From the NCBI GenBank assembly GCA_963693315.1, contig OY856187.1, positions 376,278,990 through 376,342,989 on the forward strand: DNA of 64,000 nt, in the 5' to 3' direction. This stretch comes from Diogma glabrata (taxonomy: Eukaryota > Arthropoda > Insecta > Diptera > Cylindrotomidae). The position numbers and the translations under genes are program-made. This document shows, piece after piece, positions 23,305 to 36,184 of the stretch; position 1 is the first letter of the stretch; every line of letters begins with the position of its first letter. The notes under the pieces are model-generated. The model was not told where the DNA came from, made no database searches, and saw nothing but the letters and a program-made list of their open reading frames with translations.

Positions 23305-25685
23305 TAAATATAAATGATAATATTTAATTTATAATATTTATTTACAATCTTGTTTATTTTTTACACAGTCAAATTTAGATATGTCGTTTTGTAAGTTTTT
23401 AGTAGATGAATTTGACAATATGAATAATAAAATAGTTCGTATATTTTCTCTAAAAACTTTTACAGATATTATAGATATTTTTTTTACCGACTGGAAGTCA
23501 TCGTTTAAGGTATAAATTTAAAAAATTGTAGATAAAGTTTCAATTAAAAACAAATAAAAATAAATTTTTTAATAAAATTTATTTATTTATTTTATAAATT
23601 GTTTTTATTTTTTTTTTTTTACAAATTTTATTTTATCGCTCCGATTTCTCCGATATAGAAAAAAAACACACTCATTATTAGTTTAATCAATTAATTACTC
23701 ACAATTGATATAATGATTAGTTTCGATTCGATTCGATCAAAATATTCAAAATATTCAATCCCTTCGAAATACTGCGATATTGACAGCAACCGAAACAACA
23801 ACAGAAACAGTAAATCAAATTCAATCTCAAATATTCAATCAAATATTCAATCCTTTAAATAACCACCACCTGTAGGTGACCACCGAAACTTATTTACTTT
23901 CAGTCCTAGTGACTGAAAACATTTTCAGTCACTACTTAGAAAAAGTTTCCCTTTCACATAGGTTTTACTATATATTAAAATGACATTTTTGTAGCTTGAA
24001 GTAGAAAAAAATATTTTCGCTCTCATATAAAATTATATAAAAAACAAAAATAAATTCAAACTAATTCTCGAATACAATACAAAGTCAAATGTTTACTACG
24101 ATTTAATTATTTTATACGATTGTTTTTTGGTTTCTCATTAGTGCAAAATTTGATGTCTTTCGAAGATAATTTTATTGTCAAATTACCAAAAAATCGCACG
24201 TGTATTAAAATTACTTAAAATTTATTTCACTGTGTGGAATTATTTGTACAAAGAAATTCATTGACTGTTCTTCTTCTATTCCTTTTATGCTCGCGCGCAT
24301 GTGACACTTTTGTTCGAGAATAAAATATATCATTAAACACTTACACAATAAACGCCTATTATTTGTTTCATAGCAAAACGTTAAGAACAATTGTTTGCAC
24401 TAAAAATTTGTCAACGGTTTCAAACTAAAATTTGACAACTTTTGTTTCTTTATGTTTATCTGTCGATCTTCTATTTGTCACCAGGAAACTAAGCATAAAC
24501 CATATTTGTTTTGTTCCTTTCGTTTTGACGATCGAAGCTTCAATATACATTTGTTTTGAAATTCAAATTGAAATTCAAAAGGGAACATTATAGCAAAAGG
24601 GAGTAGCACCTGTCTAACGAATTGGTTTTATATTTGACCGACATTTTTTAATCTAAAAATAAAATTAATTAAAATCATTAATAGAATAACCTAATTGTTT
24701 TAAAACAGTTAAGTAACATTTTAATTGATCATTTTTTTATATAACCGTTTTGTTTTGTAATTAAGAATTATTATAAAATAAATATCCGATTAGTTACAAA
24801 CTTTTTGCTTTTAATCTTTTTCTGCTACATTTCAAATAATTTCATTGTTTTTGGCATGCACAATATTTTTTTTTTGTTTTATAAAAATTAATTAAAGTTT
24901 ATAAACCCGGATTTGCAACTTAACAAAAATTTTAAGAACGTGATCCAATAAACTATAAAAAATCATTCCTCAAACCTAATCGAAAGTCGTAAAAAACATA
25001 ATCTGATTGAAATTCAGAATTTTTGATAATTGTCTGATTTCATATAAGGTCGGAAAAAGAGGAATAAGAAAGTAAATGAATTACACAAAAAGAAACTAAG
25101 ATTTTTTATTTATGTACATAAATACATACAATACAGTCATTCTTTTTTGATCATCAACTTTGAAGTTGAATTTACGAAAAACAAAAGCGAAAAAAGTCGT
25201 AGAATGGAAACAAAATTTGATCAAACAAGTTTCTTACAGAGATCCAAAAAATTAATTAGTTACTCAAAAACAAAGAAAAGAAAATCGAATATATTTAGGT
25301 AGCCTAGCTAAAGGCTAGGTAGCTATATATAAAATTCAATTCTTGTTGGTATAGTTGTTTGTACAAAAATATAATATGTAAATGCTGACTTACAATAATA
25401 AACAATTAATGAATAAACATATGAAGTAGTTGTGTTGAAATATTTACATTCCTATAGATGCTAACAGCCTTGTAATCCAGCGTAACCAACTCTATCGCCA
25501 CGATATTATGTCATAAAATATTTTATTAATAAATTGATCATATTACGAAATAATATATTTGAAACATGTGTATGGTAATTTAACATGTCAAATAGTTAAG
25601 CTGTATCCAGATCTTTTAGGTAGATTTCATATGAAATACTTCTTGGAGGATATCAGTAGTAGTTAAGTTATCAGTAGTAGTTGTC
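23305..25685. other. AT-rich spacer, no gene seen
   Basis: Very AT-rich. It includes short direct repeats of 'aatattcaat' around 23745-23855 and a small hairpin, TTTCAGTC/GACTGAAA, near 23899-23919. No protein motif. Confidence 0.5.
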
Positions 25686-25689
25686 CAAG

Positions 25690-25832
25690 GACGGTGATAC
25701 TTGGAAATAATTTTTTGCAAAAATTTCGAAAGCAAGTTGATTGATAATGGCTCGAGGCCGTATGGCGAGGGCTATTATCAATACGACTTGTTTGAAGAAT
25801 TTTCCAACAAATTATGAGCATTTATCACCGGT
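25690..25832. repeat. ~140 bp palindrome
   Basis: Ends 'acggtgata' and 'tttatcaccggt' are inverted. The inner arms pair 'caagttgattgataatggc' with 'ggctattatcaatacgactt'. The centre lies near 25760. This looks like a small hairpin MITE; no clear target duplication was found. Confidence 0.6.
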
Positions 25833-26434
25833 CAAAGGGAATTCGTTTAGGAAATTTTTGCCATTTCATTTATATAAATATGTCTAAAAGTTAAACAATA
25901 TTTGAGGTTATGTCTTCCGTAAAAATTTGAATTTGTGTTTAGTATCTGTTCCGCTTTTTTCGCTTCCGTTCATTGTGTTTTAATTTCCATTTTAAATATA
26001 AACGACAGTTCAAATATAATGGAGCGAACGGAACGGGTCTATTCTGTTTGAACCCTTACGGATTATACGTGAATTGTTTTTATTTATTCTGGCCTACTAT
26101 AAATCCATAGACGCGTCAAACAAAATTAATATTATCGAAAATTGAAAATAAACAAACAATCAAAAAATATTATAAATGGCAGATACAACATCTTCACTAT
26201 GAAAATTATTTTACAGGGAATAATTCTATAATTCATATTATTTGCAAGAAATAATTCTATAATCTATAATTTATATTTATTTATAATTCTATTAATTCAT
26301 ATTTCTGTTATAAAAAAATAAAATATTCTTAATAATCTCCATTAATAGTATAAATAAAATGTGATTCGTCAAATTGAATGATGCCATTAGATTAGAATTA
26401 AGAGAATTTCATTTGTTTAAATGCAAATAAAAAT

Positions 26435-27400
26435 AAAGCAAACAATTTTCATACAAATTTAAAGTCGTGAAAGCAAATGTATAAAAGGCCGATTCGTTTT
26501 CTACTATATTCAGGTTCAAGGTTTGAAAAAATGAGAAACTGTGTAATTTGTGTAACAACAGTTTATACATATTTCAAACCTTGAAATCGCTAAATATATA
26601 TGTTATGTTGATGATGGTTTTACGTGTTAAGAATCAAACCTTAAACATGACCCAAATAAATAAAACACAGAAAATATGAACTGGTGTCAAATAAAAATAA
26701 ATTTTGTTTGAAAATTGCAAATGTGTCAAATTTCTTTTCAATGACAAATGAAAAATCACTACAATCAATCGCCGTACTGGGCTTTATTTCTTAAGACTGT
26801 TCGTGAAGGGTTCGAGTATATGGTTTGAGCATATGGATTGGATATATGATAGAATTATTTATTGTATTAAAGTCTAATACCGAGATTTAGTGAAAAGGAA
26901 ATTTTCATACAAATTTAGCGTCGTAAAATCAAAAGTAAAAATTTCTTATTTTTCACTTTATTGGTACAGAGCTAGTCATTTAAACGCTGTGAAATATTGC
27001 TTGTTTTTAATTTTTATATTGCAGAGATGACGCACAAAAGTCTCCGAATTGTTTTTCTCAACAAAATAATGTTTTGAACGTTATTTTACTGCAGAATTTT
27101 GACATTTTATTTGTTATAATAAATATTTCGATTTTGAAAAATTTTGTTTCTATATAACAAATTCGTCATATTTTTCTTCAATTATTGTTTACAGCTTTTC
27201 CGAGTGTTTCCCGACTGTTTCTCCGAAGAATTAGGAGAGCTTTGGAGATCGCGTTAAAATTTCATTACACTCAATATCCGTACTGGGCTTTAATTTTGAA
27301 ATTTTACATTTTCGAATATCGAATTTACATGCAGCACAAAAATATTCTATATGGGTAACGTTTTATTCAAGTTTAATTTTTTTATCAAAATTTACCTATT
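26435..27400. repeat. Degenerate direct repeat, period ~480-500 bp
   Basis: 'attttcatacaaatttaaag' plus 'tcgtgaaagcaaa' near 26445 recurs near 26905. 'caatcgccgtactgggctt' near 26766 recurs as 'caatatccgtactgggctt' near 27273. The constant offset suggests two old tandem copies of a ~490 bp unit. Confidence 0.45.
26515..26584. repeat. 70-nt hairpin
   Basis: TCAAGGTTTGAAA (26515-26527) pairs exactly with TTTCAAACCTTGA (26572-26584), and AAACTGT/ACAGTTT extends the stem inward. The size resembles a microRNA precursor, but nothing else supports transcription. Confidence 0.55.
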
Positions 27401-27527
27401 TTATTGTGAAACTGGGCTACTTTCGGCAAAATACAGCATTTTCACATTTTCTGACACACCATTTGGATTTAGAGATCCCAACAACGCCTAATGTAATATT
27501 AATTTTATTCTTACTTATATATTTTAA

Positions 27528-27890
27528 TTAGTTTTGTGAAAATTTTCGAAAAAGAACGGTCCACAATTGTCTGATGGGACGATGCGGTCGACCAAACGAC
27601 CTTAAAATTAGGAGGTCATCTATGTAGAAGAAACAAAAATTTAGGTCGCGGAGAAGGGAGTCCATAAACCGTTCGAAGGCTTGCGCGTCGTTTCGCAATA
27701 CGAAGGTCATTCAAATAAATCGAATAGTCCGAACGGATTAGAAATTGCAGTTTTTGTAATATCGCGCCGATCAATAGGAATTTGATGATGTGCGCGGACG
27801 AGATCGATTGAAGAGAAATATTTGCAATGACCAATTTGTCTGGAGCAAGCCGACGATACTTACAAGAAGCGGGACTGTTTTCGTTATATT
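27528..27890 (-). pseudogene. Ty3/gypsy RT scrap, mag-like
   Basis: The minus strand encodes [17 protein letters not shown], then [33 protein letters not shown] and CFFYIDDLLI. These are RT motifs 3-5 of Ty3/gypsy elements, including the YxDD box as YIDD. A frameshift near 27815 breaks the lead-in, and an upstream CKYRRL piece (about 27875) is joined by a deletion. About 120 codons survive out of a polymerase of over 1000. The wording 'TPFGLF..LR.AAQTFQRFMD' is typical of mag-clade elements, as is the separate gag at 44.5-45.5 kb. Confidence 0.85.
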
Positions 27891-28029
27891 AAATTATTGA
27901 TATTAAATTATATTGAGTTTGTCGCCACAAATTAACAGTTAGCCATTAATTGAGTAGATGATAAACACAATCGTACTATATTTCCAGAACACTAATGGTT
28001 CCAGGAACTGGTGGTGAAGTTAGTTTATG

Positions 28030-28300
28030 CATCAGCGTCCGGTGGGTGGGTGTATGAGAAAAACGCAAAGGATCTTGATGAAACTGTGCTATATGATCCA
28101 GGTTAATTCGAAAATGGAAGATTTCAAAATTGAACAAATTTGCGGGGGTCTCTCGAACACCTATAAGTTTGTATCTTCAATAACTTCTAAGCCCAATAAC
28201 CTTCAATCTTATTGAGACTTGGTATAAGGTTTTAGTACTATTTCTAATATTTCTGCATATAAACTTCCGGTTTTTCACTTCGGGTTAAAAAGGGGTTTCT
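28030..28300 (-). repeat. Dispersed 'accggaag' repeat, copy 3 (inverted)
   Basis: Reverse complement of the series seen at 16715 and 18465: 'aaccggaagtttatatgcag', 'ccttataccaagtctcaat', 'gaagttattgaagataca', and then 'gttcgagagacccccgcaa'. The copy appears longer than the other two. Confidence 0.55.
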
Positions 28301-28304
28301 TGGC

Positions 28305-29400
28305 TTCTCAAGACATATAATTACGAAAATCGTTTTTAATTTACCACTTCTAGTCCCTCGACCACGAAGTAACAAACTTTCAAAAGGTTAGTATAGTTTT
28401 CGCTGAATATTCATTGGAAATATTTTGTCAAATAATATGTCAAGAGTTAAGGACCCAAAAATAAAACAAAACTGCGTTTTCTTCCTAAATCCATCAGTGA
28501 ATCCTATAAGATTTTCACGTCAAAAAGAGATAACAGTAGAAAGTAAATTTTTAAAACTAGAACTATCTCTATATACAATTAAAAGCTTAAACCAGAAAAA
28601 TTAAAATCTTATTAGACAAACAGACACACACCAAGCAACTTTCATGTTTGTATAAACAAAAGAAAAAAGCTGAAAAGCTGTTAATGATGTAGATTGTAGA
28701 TTATTTGAAAAGAAAAATTTAATTTTTCTTTGCTTTTATTTTTCCAAGTTTCTATAGTTCTATTAATGAAGTGTGTTTGAATGAACCATTTTATGATGGA
28801 GCAAATGTTAATTTCGTGTCACACCATATCATATCTTATTTTTAATTTTCGTTTTCTTTTAGAAAATTATCAAAATGTTGATGTTTTTTGGAATCTTAAA
28901 AATTTAATTGCGACAAAACAAAACAAAAATTGAACTGTAAGTACGTGTTGCTCTTAAATTATAAGCACGTGTGTCAAAGGGATAAAGTACAGTAATGAAT
29001 AAAGTCGTTACCGTATGAGTTATGACAATATTATATTACATGCGTTCCTTTGGAACAAAATAGCTGCTCAAAGCAGCTTTTGAGTAGGTCACCAATGGAA
29101 CGCCGAAAATTTGAAAATTTTTCAAATATACCTTTTTATTATTATCAAAATGTTTTACATATTAATTGTGCTGATATTTAGATCTGACTGGTCCATTTTA
29201 TTAATAAAAATACCAAAACAAGTTTATAGCCGATCTAAATAAAATCGAAAATTAAACTGCTCTTCAACTACACAACTTGTTCGAGGTAGAGTAGTAGATC
29301 AAAGCAAATTTGAGTAAGTTTGATCTTCAATGGAACGCACCTATTGTATAACTAGTTAGTGCAAACGCGGTTTAAAAGTTGATTTACGGGTTTTAAAAGT
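28305..29400. other. Spacer upstream of LINE; possible MITE ends
   Basis: No coding motif. TGCGTTCC(T/A)TTG(G/A)A occurs near 29041 and inverted near 29328-29340, so a ~300 bp element is possible, but the internal arms match poorly and no target duplication is visible. Confidence 0.35.
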
Positions 29401-29412
29401 TAATTTCTCAAG

Positions 29413-31390
29413 ATGGACGAGTCTACGCCCCAGAAGTACTCGGAACCCAATTTCGACCAAGGACTATCACAACAATTTCGACGAAAGGTGCAAATCCGTC
29501 GCTCCATTTTTTTGGGTTAGGAAGCAGCTGTCACTAGCCTACCTGCTTCAAATACTCCTCGTCATGGCTGGTATAGAAAGAAATCCGGGACCAACTAAAA
29601 CATGGCATTGTTCAATATGTAAACACATCTTAAGGGCAAACATAACATCCAGGGCAACACCTGTAAAGAATGGTGTCACCTCAAGAACTGCTCAGGTTTA
29701 GGCACACATAAACATTGGACCAAACACTATATAGTGCCATGCTGTCAATTATCGAGTCAACATAGCAACACGAGCTCGCAACAAAACACAATGGGAATAA
29801 ACACGCATCCGGAAACTCCGAGGGATGTCAAAATTATGCAATTGAATTGTAACGATCTCACCAACAAGATAGATGATATTATAAATTGTATGTGCAATAA
29901 CAACATTCTAGTCACGGTTCTTTAAGAAACCAAATTAAATGTTAGATCTAAGCTTAGTAATAATTACTGTGAATACAAAATTATAAGGCTGGATAGAGGA
30001 AAGGACAAAGGTGGTGGCCTTGCCTTTATCATTCACAAAACCGTTATCTACCGTACAACTAAATTACCTGCAGAACCAGAAAACCACAGAAAATGCGCAA
30101 CAAAATTCAACACACAGTTTACAGAAAAGCCACATGAAAAGCAAACTAGGTCAGTATTGAGACATCTGCGCAAACTCAATACTGAACATTTAGAGGAAAT
30201 CATATTTTCGGAAGAAGAGGTTTAGAATACCATAAAGAAGATTAAGCCATCCAAAGCTATTGGACCCAACGGCATCTCAGCCATCATGCTAAAACATATT
30301 GGACCCAAAGGATTGAAATACCTCACTACCACACATCGCTAAATACACTACAAATACACCCCATCTTGAAGCCTGCAAAACATGAAGAAAAGGGAGAAAC
30401 CTACAGATCGATCCGGAAGGAATAACCATCACGTCATATGCAGACGATTGCACGGTGTTTGCAACAGGTAACAACCTGGAACAACTCACCAATATCCTAA
30501 ACACCTAACTTGACATCCTCAATGAGTGGTTTAAAACAAGAAAATTGAAGCTTTCTACAGAAAAATCTACTTCTACACTATTCACCACATGGACGAAGGA
30601 GGTAAACACAACACCAAGCATCTGCATTGACAACATACTTATTCCTACAGTAAAAAACCCGAGATGGTTGGGGGTAACATTCGACCCACTGCTTAAATTT
30701 AATGCTCATGCACAGCAAGTGAACTCGAGACTTAAGAACAGGAATAATGCATTGAAAGCACTAGCGGGTAGTTCAAGGGGAAGGATAAACATACAATAAT
30801 TACAACGTATAAAACAATAGGCCGACCTATTATAAACTATGCTGCACTCATATGGACACCCCAAGTTGCGGACACGCACTGGAAGAAGTTACAAACAGCA
30901 CAAAACGCAGCCCTGCGAACTGCGACCGGATGTCATTTGATGTTCCACCGAGATCACCTGCACGAGGAATGTAACATTCTACCAGTCCGTGAACATAATG
31001 AGATGCTAATTAAACAATATCTATTGGCCTGTCATAAAGAGCAGCATCTTTGTAATGATACCATATTAAAATTGAACCACCTAGAGACATAAGGAACACA
31101 GCAAGATGCTTTCTGCATGAGGTGAGAAACCATCAAGTAGCGCAGGTCTCGCATCCTAAACAACTACATGTGTAGAATTGATCCTAAAATTATTGACAAG
31201 TGTCCCGCATGTGCGGGCACGCCGCATGGTGTAGACCACCTATTCAGATGTCCTAAAAATTCAACTAACCTGACGAAGGAAGATTTGTGGTACCGCCCAA
31301 AAGCAGTAGCAGAGTTCCTGAACCTGGACATGGAGCTGGAGGATTAGCACCTAAGCCGTCGCTACATCAACAACAAAAGTTGATTAATTT
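29413..31390 (+). pseudogene. APE-type non-LTR retrotransposon with 2A-like N-terminus
   Basis: Domains in order across several frames: an N-terminal segment starting MDESTPQKYSEPNFDQ at 29413; a 2A-like motif GIERNPGP at 29570-29593; a Cys/His finger (WHCSICKH, then CKEWCHLKNCSGL); the start of an AP endonuclease (KIMQLNCN, then ETKLN and GGGLAFIIH); a short linker; RT N-terminal motifs (KIKPSKAIGPNGISA, LKHIGPKGLKYL); the YADD box (ITSYADDCTVFATG); the thumb (KLKLSTEKS, NPRWLGVTFD); and a C-terminal finger CPACAGTPHGVDHLFRCP followed by EFLNLDMELED and a stop (TAG, 31345-31347). Most of the endonuclease and RT motifs between PAKHEEKGETYRSI and PEGITIT are deleted, and there are several frameshifts. 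A full-length relative would need about 3 kb of ORF. The element is dead. Confidence 0.9.
29570..29593 (+). other. 2A-like translational recoding motif (degenerate LINE)
   Basis: Encodes GIERNPGP after a hydrophobic run (LLQILLVMA). 2A peptides carry D(V/I)ExNPGP and cause ribosomes to skip the Gly-Pro bond; such motifs are known near the N-terminus of some APE-type LINEs. Here the aspartate is glycine, so activity is uncertain. The motif sits directly before the Cys/His finger. Confidence 0.7.
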
Positions 31391-31399
31391 GATTAAGCA

Positions 31400-33945
31400 A
31401 GCTTACACCAATATCAAATTTATTAGCCGTTTTCATCCGTCATACTTTTTAAGTTTGATACGTTCGTGAAAACTCTTATTATTTAGACAAGACATTTTAA
31501 TTTTTAGCTTTTTTGGTTAGAAAAACGAATTTCCACATAACATTTTATTATACTTTTGCTAATATTCTTTTATTTTTAATTTAAGCTAAAAAAAATCACA
31601 TGTAACATATATTTACATTTAATAAAATAAGTTTGTTTATTTTTATTTTAAATGTCAAATTAAAGTTTGGTGTTTACATCGTAAAAATAATACATGTTGA
31701 CATTCAATCGAAAGTTGCATGTTTAGCCTGCTATAACTTTTCACCTTCAAATTTCCGCACATTATTTTCATATTTATGATGCAAAGGAACTAAACGCCCA
31801 TAGCTCAAAAAATTAAAATTAATTACATATCAACAAAAACGGATCACTCCAAGCGGCAGCAACTGATTCCTTCATAGATTTTTATCAGTTACAAGTTAGC
31901 CCACAGTTTCCTTTAACGTAAGATTGACTAAACAGCTTCGAACCACTTTTCCATATAGTATTACGCCACATAATAATTTAAACAAATCACGTCAAAATCA
32001 ATGCATCACCGCAGATGGATCTCAACATGGTTGATTTAGTAAATTTGTAAAGGAAATGATTTCTATTGAAAATAATTTCCTATTTGTTATTATTTGCGCA
32101 ATTACTTATGTATTAAATGAAAGCTGATTAAATTAATATTGTTTTGTGGTTTATTATTTATTCATTATCATTAATTCACTAACTATATTATAATAAATTA
32201 ATTGATTTTATTTATTAAAGAGAAATTTCAAATCTACTATTATATTAGGATGTTAACAATAACACATTATTTTTTAACAAATATTTAGATCAAACTTTTT
32301 AAATTGAGAAATAAAAGTGACAAGCTTTGACTCTGCTGACACCAACATTTCAAGATGCAAAACAATGTCATACGTTTCATAACTTTCCATAAACTAATAA
32401 CTGATTCGTGAAAAGAAAAACAAACATTTAATTAAAATCTATGTATGTGATTGCAAATTGCCTGAAGGACTAATTTAACGTTTTTAATATAAATGAAATT
32501 TTTTATCTCAAGATAAAAGTCTTAACCTTCAAAACTGGGTTAGTTTCATCAACAATTTCATCTACTTATTCAGTTTGTGTATATTTTGCCTCTTGATTTT
32601 ATATTTTTTTTCACCTGACTTTCGTGTCAATATTTACGTTAAAGTAATTTACAATTATTAAAATTTCATAGAAATAGTTGAAATATTATAATTGTTAGAT
32701 GTGAAATATATAATTTTAAATAAAACGACATACAAGTTGAGGTTTAACAAGTTTAGCTTGTTAAAGACAAATTGATTGAAGTTTAAAATACTTCATTCAA
32801 TAAATGATAGGAGTGTAGTGTGCTGGGTAGATACACTTTCTCTTTTATGTTATAATTTTTTTAAACAAAAGTGACGTTTGAATTGTTTGCGTCTGAATAG
32901 AACATAATGCATACTAGTACTACAAACAATGAGTTAAGCGATGCGCTAATTCTGTTATACTCCCTCGTCCGTTTGTGTATCATTACTTCAATGTGTTTGA
33001 AAAATTTAAAAATTAGCATACGACTTTGTTTTAGATTTTGGACACAGCTGAATCCAAATCGGCAATAAAAATATTGTATGTTTGTGGGTGGATGTTTGAC
33101 GTAACACATGTTTTTTTTAAACTTCTTCGTTTCCGCCTCCTGCCATGAAATATTGGTCTATGACATATTTTATTGGTATTTTTTTGGTTTGGTAATAGTC
33201 AACCCAGAACAAATTTAGCAATCGCTATTCACAAAACCTTGAACAATCCAACTTGTTCCACTCATATAACAAATATCACTAAAATTTATAAATCACAAAA
33301 TTTTGTGGTGTACATTTTTACCATTTGGTTCACTTTTTGAATCTGCAGTGAAGCCAAATCATTTTCCACCACCAGCGAATGAACTGTACAAAGAACAAAA
33401 GTCCAATCTAATCATGTTCAACAAATTTGCATAATCCCAAAGCTCTAGTTAACCTGACTCGTGTTCCACATTTACCGGTTTGCACCAACATTTACAAAGG
33501 AACTATTTTTCTCGAAAATATTGGGAACGGGGTTAAACATTTGTGACGTTATTTCTAAAGGGAAGAACGATTGTATGACAAAATGCGTTTGAGGAGGAAG
33601 GGAAGAGAGGGCGAATAATATCCTGAAAATTGCGTGAAGTCATTTATGAACAGTTCCTAACGAGCCCTATAGTATTCACAAAGCAAATCCTAGGTTTGTC
33701 AGTGTCGTGAATAGATGAATGCTAAATAATCCTCTAAAGTAAAACTCTATATATAGTCTATGCTCTATACCAATCTAAATCTTGTGTTACATTTAACGAA
33801 TTGTAATGCTACAATGCAACAAATATCTTGACTCTTGATTATAGAATTATAATTTACTATAAACTGAAATTTTGAATAGATTCGAATTATTAAGGGTTTT
33901 TTAGAACAATTACACTCAAATCACAAAATTACAAAAACTTTTGCT
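31400..33945. other. AT-rich spacer, no gene seen
   Basis: About 2.5 kb of unassigned sequence. The minus-strand frame at 32861-33109 has no known motif. No clear repeats. Confidence 0.5.
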
Positions 33946-34700
33946 TTGTTCCTTTTTTAACTACATTTTTTTTTATGATGAAAAATTTTAAGACGTGTTG
34001 CAATAAAATTAATAAAAAAAAAAAATTTTCCCCTCCTGAATTTTTCATAAAATGTTAGTAACATATGTACCTTTCACATATTAAAAAATCAAAATGTTTA
34101 AAAATACGCATTTCTAGAAAATCGAATTTGAATTTTTTGCCGTTATTTTTCTAAAAGAAAATGTTCAAGGTCATATAATGTGAATTAGTATTTTGATTAG
34201 CTCTGTTTAATACCTACATTTTGAGCTATATAACATTAAAATCAGTTCAGTAGTTTTGACTGTAAAGCCATTTCAATACACCAGGGCCGAGCAATTTTTT
34301 GATTTTTCAACACCCTGCATCTTAAGACAGGGTGAAAAAAAAACTAAAAACGCAGAAAAATTTTTTTTATTGATGTTAATGGATTCCAATACCTAAATAT
34401 TCAAAATTAAAACCTCATTACCAAAATTGCATATTTTTTGCTGATTTCACGTGTTTTTCACCTATAGAAAGAAAATCGAATCAAAACCCCGATAATGTGA
34501 AGCCGACCATTTACGCTTTTCTTAAAACTTCGGTAATCGTTAGTATATATAATAAAAAAATTAATACGTGTTTTGATTTTTGTTGTTTTTTCCTAGTTTT
34601 GACACAGGGTTGCTCGAAATTTGTTAACAATTTTAAAGGCAAGGAAAATGTAAAGTTGTATAGTGCTCGAATGGGTTAACCGATTTTAATAAACTTTTTT

Positions 34701-35935
34701 AGGGTTCCGATTTTTATACGGAACACTATTGGTGAGAGTACAAAGTGTTTTTCACATTATTTCGATTATCTCGTGAACCATTAATCCGATGAACGTAAAA
34801 TTTGAGGTGCTTATAAAACTAACCTATCCACACAAGATGGCGGGTTAAAAAATAAATAAAGTTGTGTTCGTTTGTTTTAAAGAGTTTAAAGAGGTACGAT
34901 GTAAAGCCTTTGAAAACAAACATTTTTTTATCGAGACGAGTAGGGTATTATGAAACGGCTTCATTTCAGCATTATTTAAAAATATATTTTGGGTGTAAAC
35001 TCACCATTTTTTGTATAATTTTGAAAAATGACGTTTTCTCGATGTTTTATTGCCCCTATTAACTCCGACCCTACTTCATCGAAAATCTTGAAATATATTT
35101 GGAATGATAAAAATATGAGTAGGTTTTTAATGAAAAATATAGAAAAGTGGCAGATACTCATAACTATATTTATTAAAGGGGTGTGAATGTTAAGAGGTAA
35201 AAACATCATTTAAAACCAGGTCATGTAGGGTGTCATTTGAAAGAGCACTTGATTTCAGAAATATTGCCATTTTTTTAGAATTTTGCAGTGCATAGTTTTT
35301 GAATTATTATCAATAAAGTGACACAAAAAGTTGGCCCTCCTTGCATTTCGAGCCTAATTAACAGAAAAATTTGAAAAAATTCACAGAGACAGGAAGTTTG
35401 ATAAACTCTGAACGAAAATTATAGCGAACTCTAAAATAATTATATTTTTGTGCTTTTAAGGGATTGGGTGGGGAAGGGTGAAAAAAACTTTTTTGACCCA
35501 AGCGAGTGGAGCGTCATTTGAAAGAGCACCAAATTTTAGAAACTCTGCAATTTTTTTTAGAATTTTGGGATGCACAGTTTTTTAGTTATTGATAAAAAAG
35601 TGCTATTTTAAGTGTATGTATACCACCCTATATTTCGACGCTAATTTATAGAACAAATATTCCCAATTTAAACCATTAAAATACTGGTTAAATCTTTCTT
35701 TAGTTAACATAAACAGCTATGGATAAGATTTAACCTTAAGTAAAATTTTTGATCAATGTAGATGCGATTGACATTTACTATTGACGTCTACGATTAAACA
35801 TTTATTCTGTTATGCGTCCATAGTCTGGCGATATAAAGGCTTTACAACATAACTTTATATCATTTATTTTTGATATTATGTTCTTTTACATTAACGGAAC
35901 CCTTGGCGAGCGAATTTTATTCGCACTTGTCCGAC
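34701..35935 (+). mobile_element. Modular element, copy A (~1.24 kb, 'GGGTTCCG' ends)
   Basis: Starts AGGGTTCCG with a terminal hairpin (GTTCCG...CGGAAC). It ends CGGAACCCTTGGCGAGCG, followed by a hairpin 'gcgaattttattcgc' and 'acttgtccgac'. Copy B at 51323-52795 is its inverted partner, with matching order throughout. The body holds three diverged modules with a period near 280 bp: 'gtagggtattatgaaa' (34942), 'gtagggtgtcatttgaaag' (35226) and 'gagtggagcgtcatttgaaa' (35503). Each continues with a 'tttcag.aat' box and an 'agaattttg' box. A partial frame at 34862-35062 is shared with copy B, but frameshifts separate the two, so coding is doubtful. I recall very similar CGGAACCCT termini as abundant insect repeats; that link needs a database search. 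Confidence 0.8.
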
Positions 35936-36184
35936 TTTTTTCTTTGAAAGGTACAAAGTTAGGCTTTATAAAAATATTACACTGATAAAAGAATTCGTTT
36001 GTTAATACGATTTTTTAAAATTTTAATTTTTCAAACATGGCGATTTCAAAAAGTACCTTTTTCTTTAATTTTTTTATATTATAAAGATTTATTATTTGAC
36101 GACAGTATACTTCAGAAATGATCGTGGTATTCTTTGGTAGAAGCTAAAAAATGATTCCTTTGAAATCCCACCAAATAGATAGAA

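Noticed and set aside
27616..27834. 72-codon minus-strand frame as a separate gene
   Set aside because: It is the out-of-frame neighbour of the gypsy RT reading and only partly overlaps true motifs after a frameshift.
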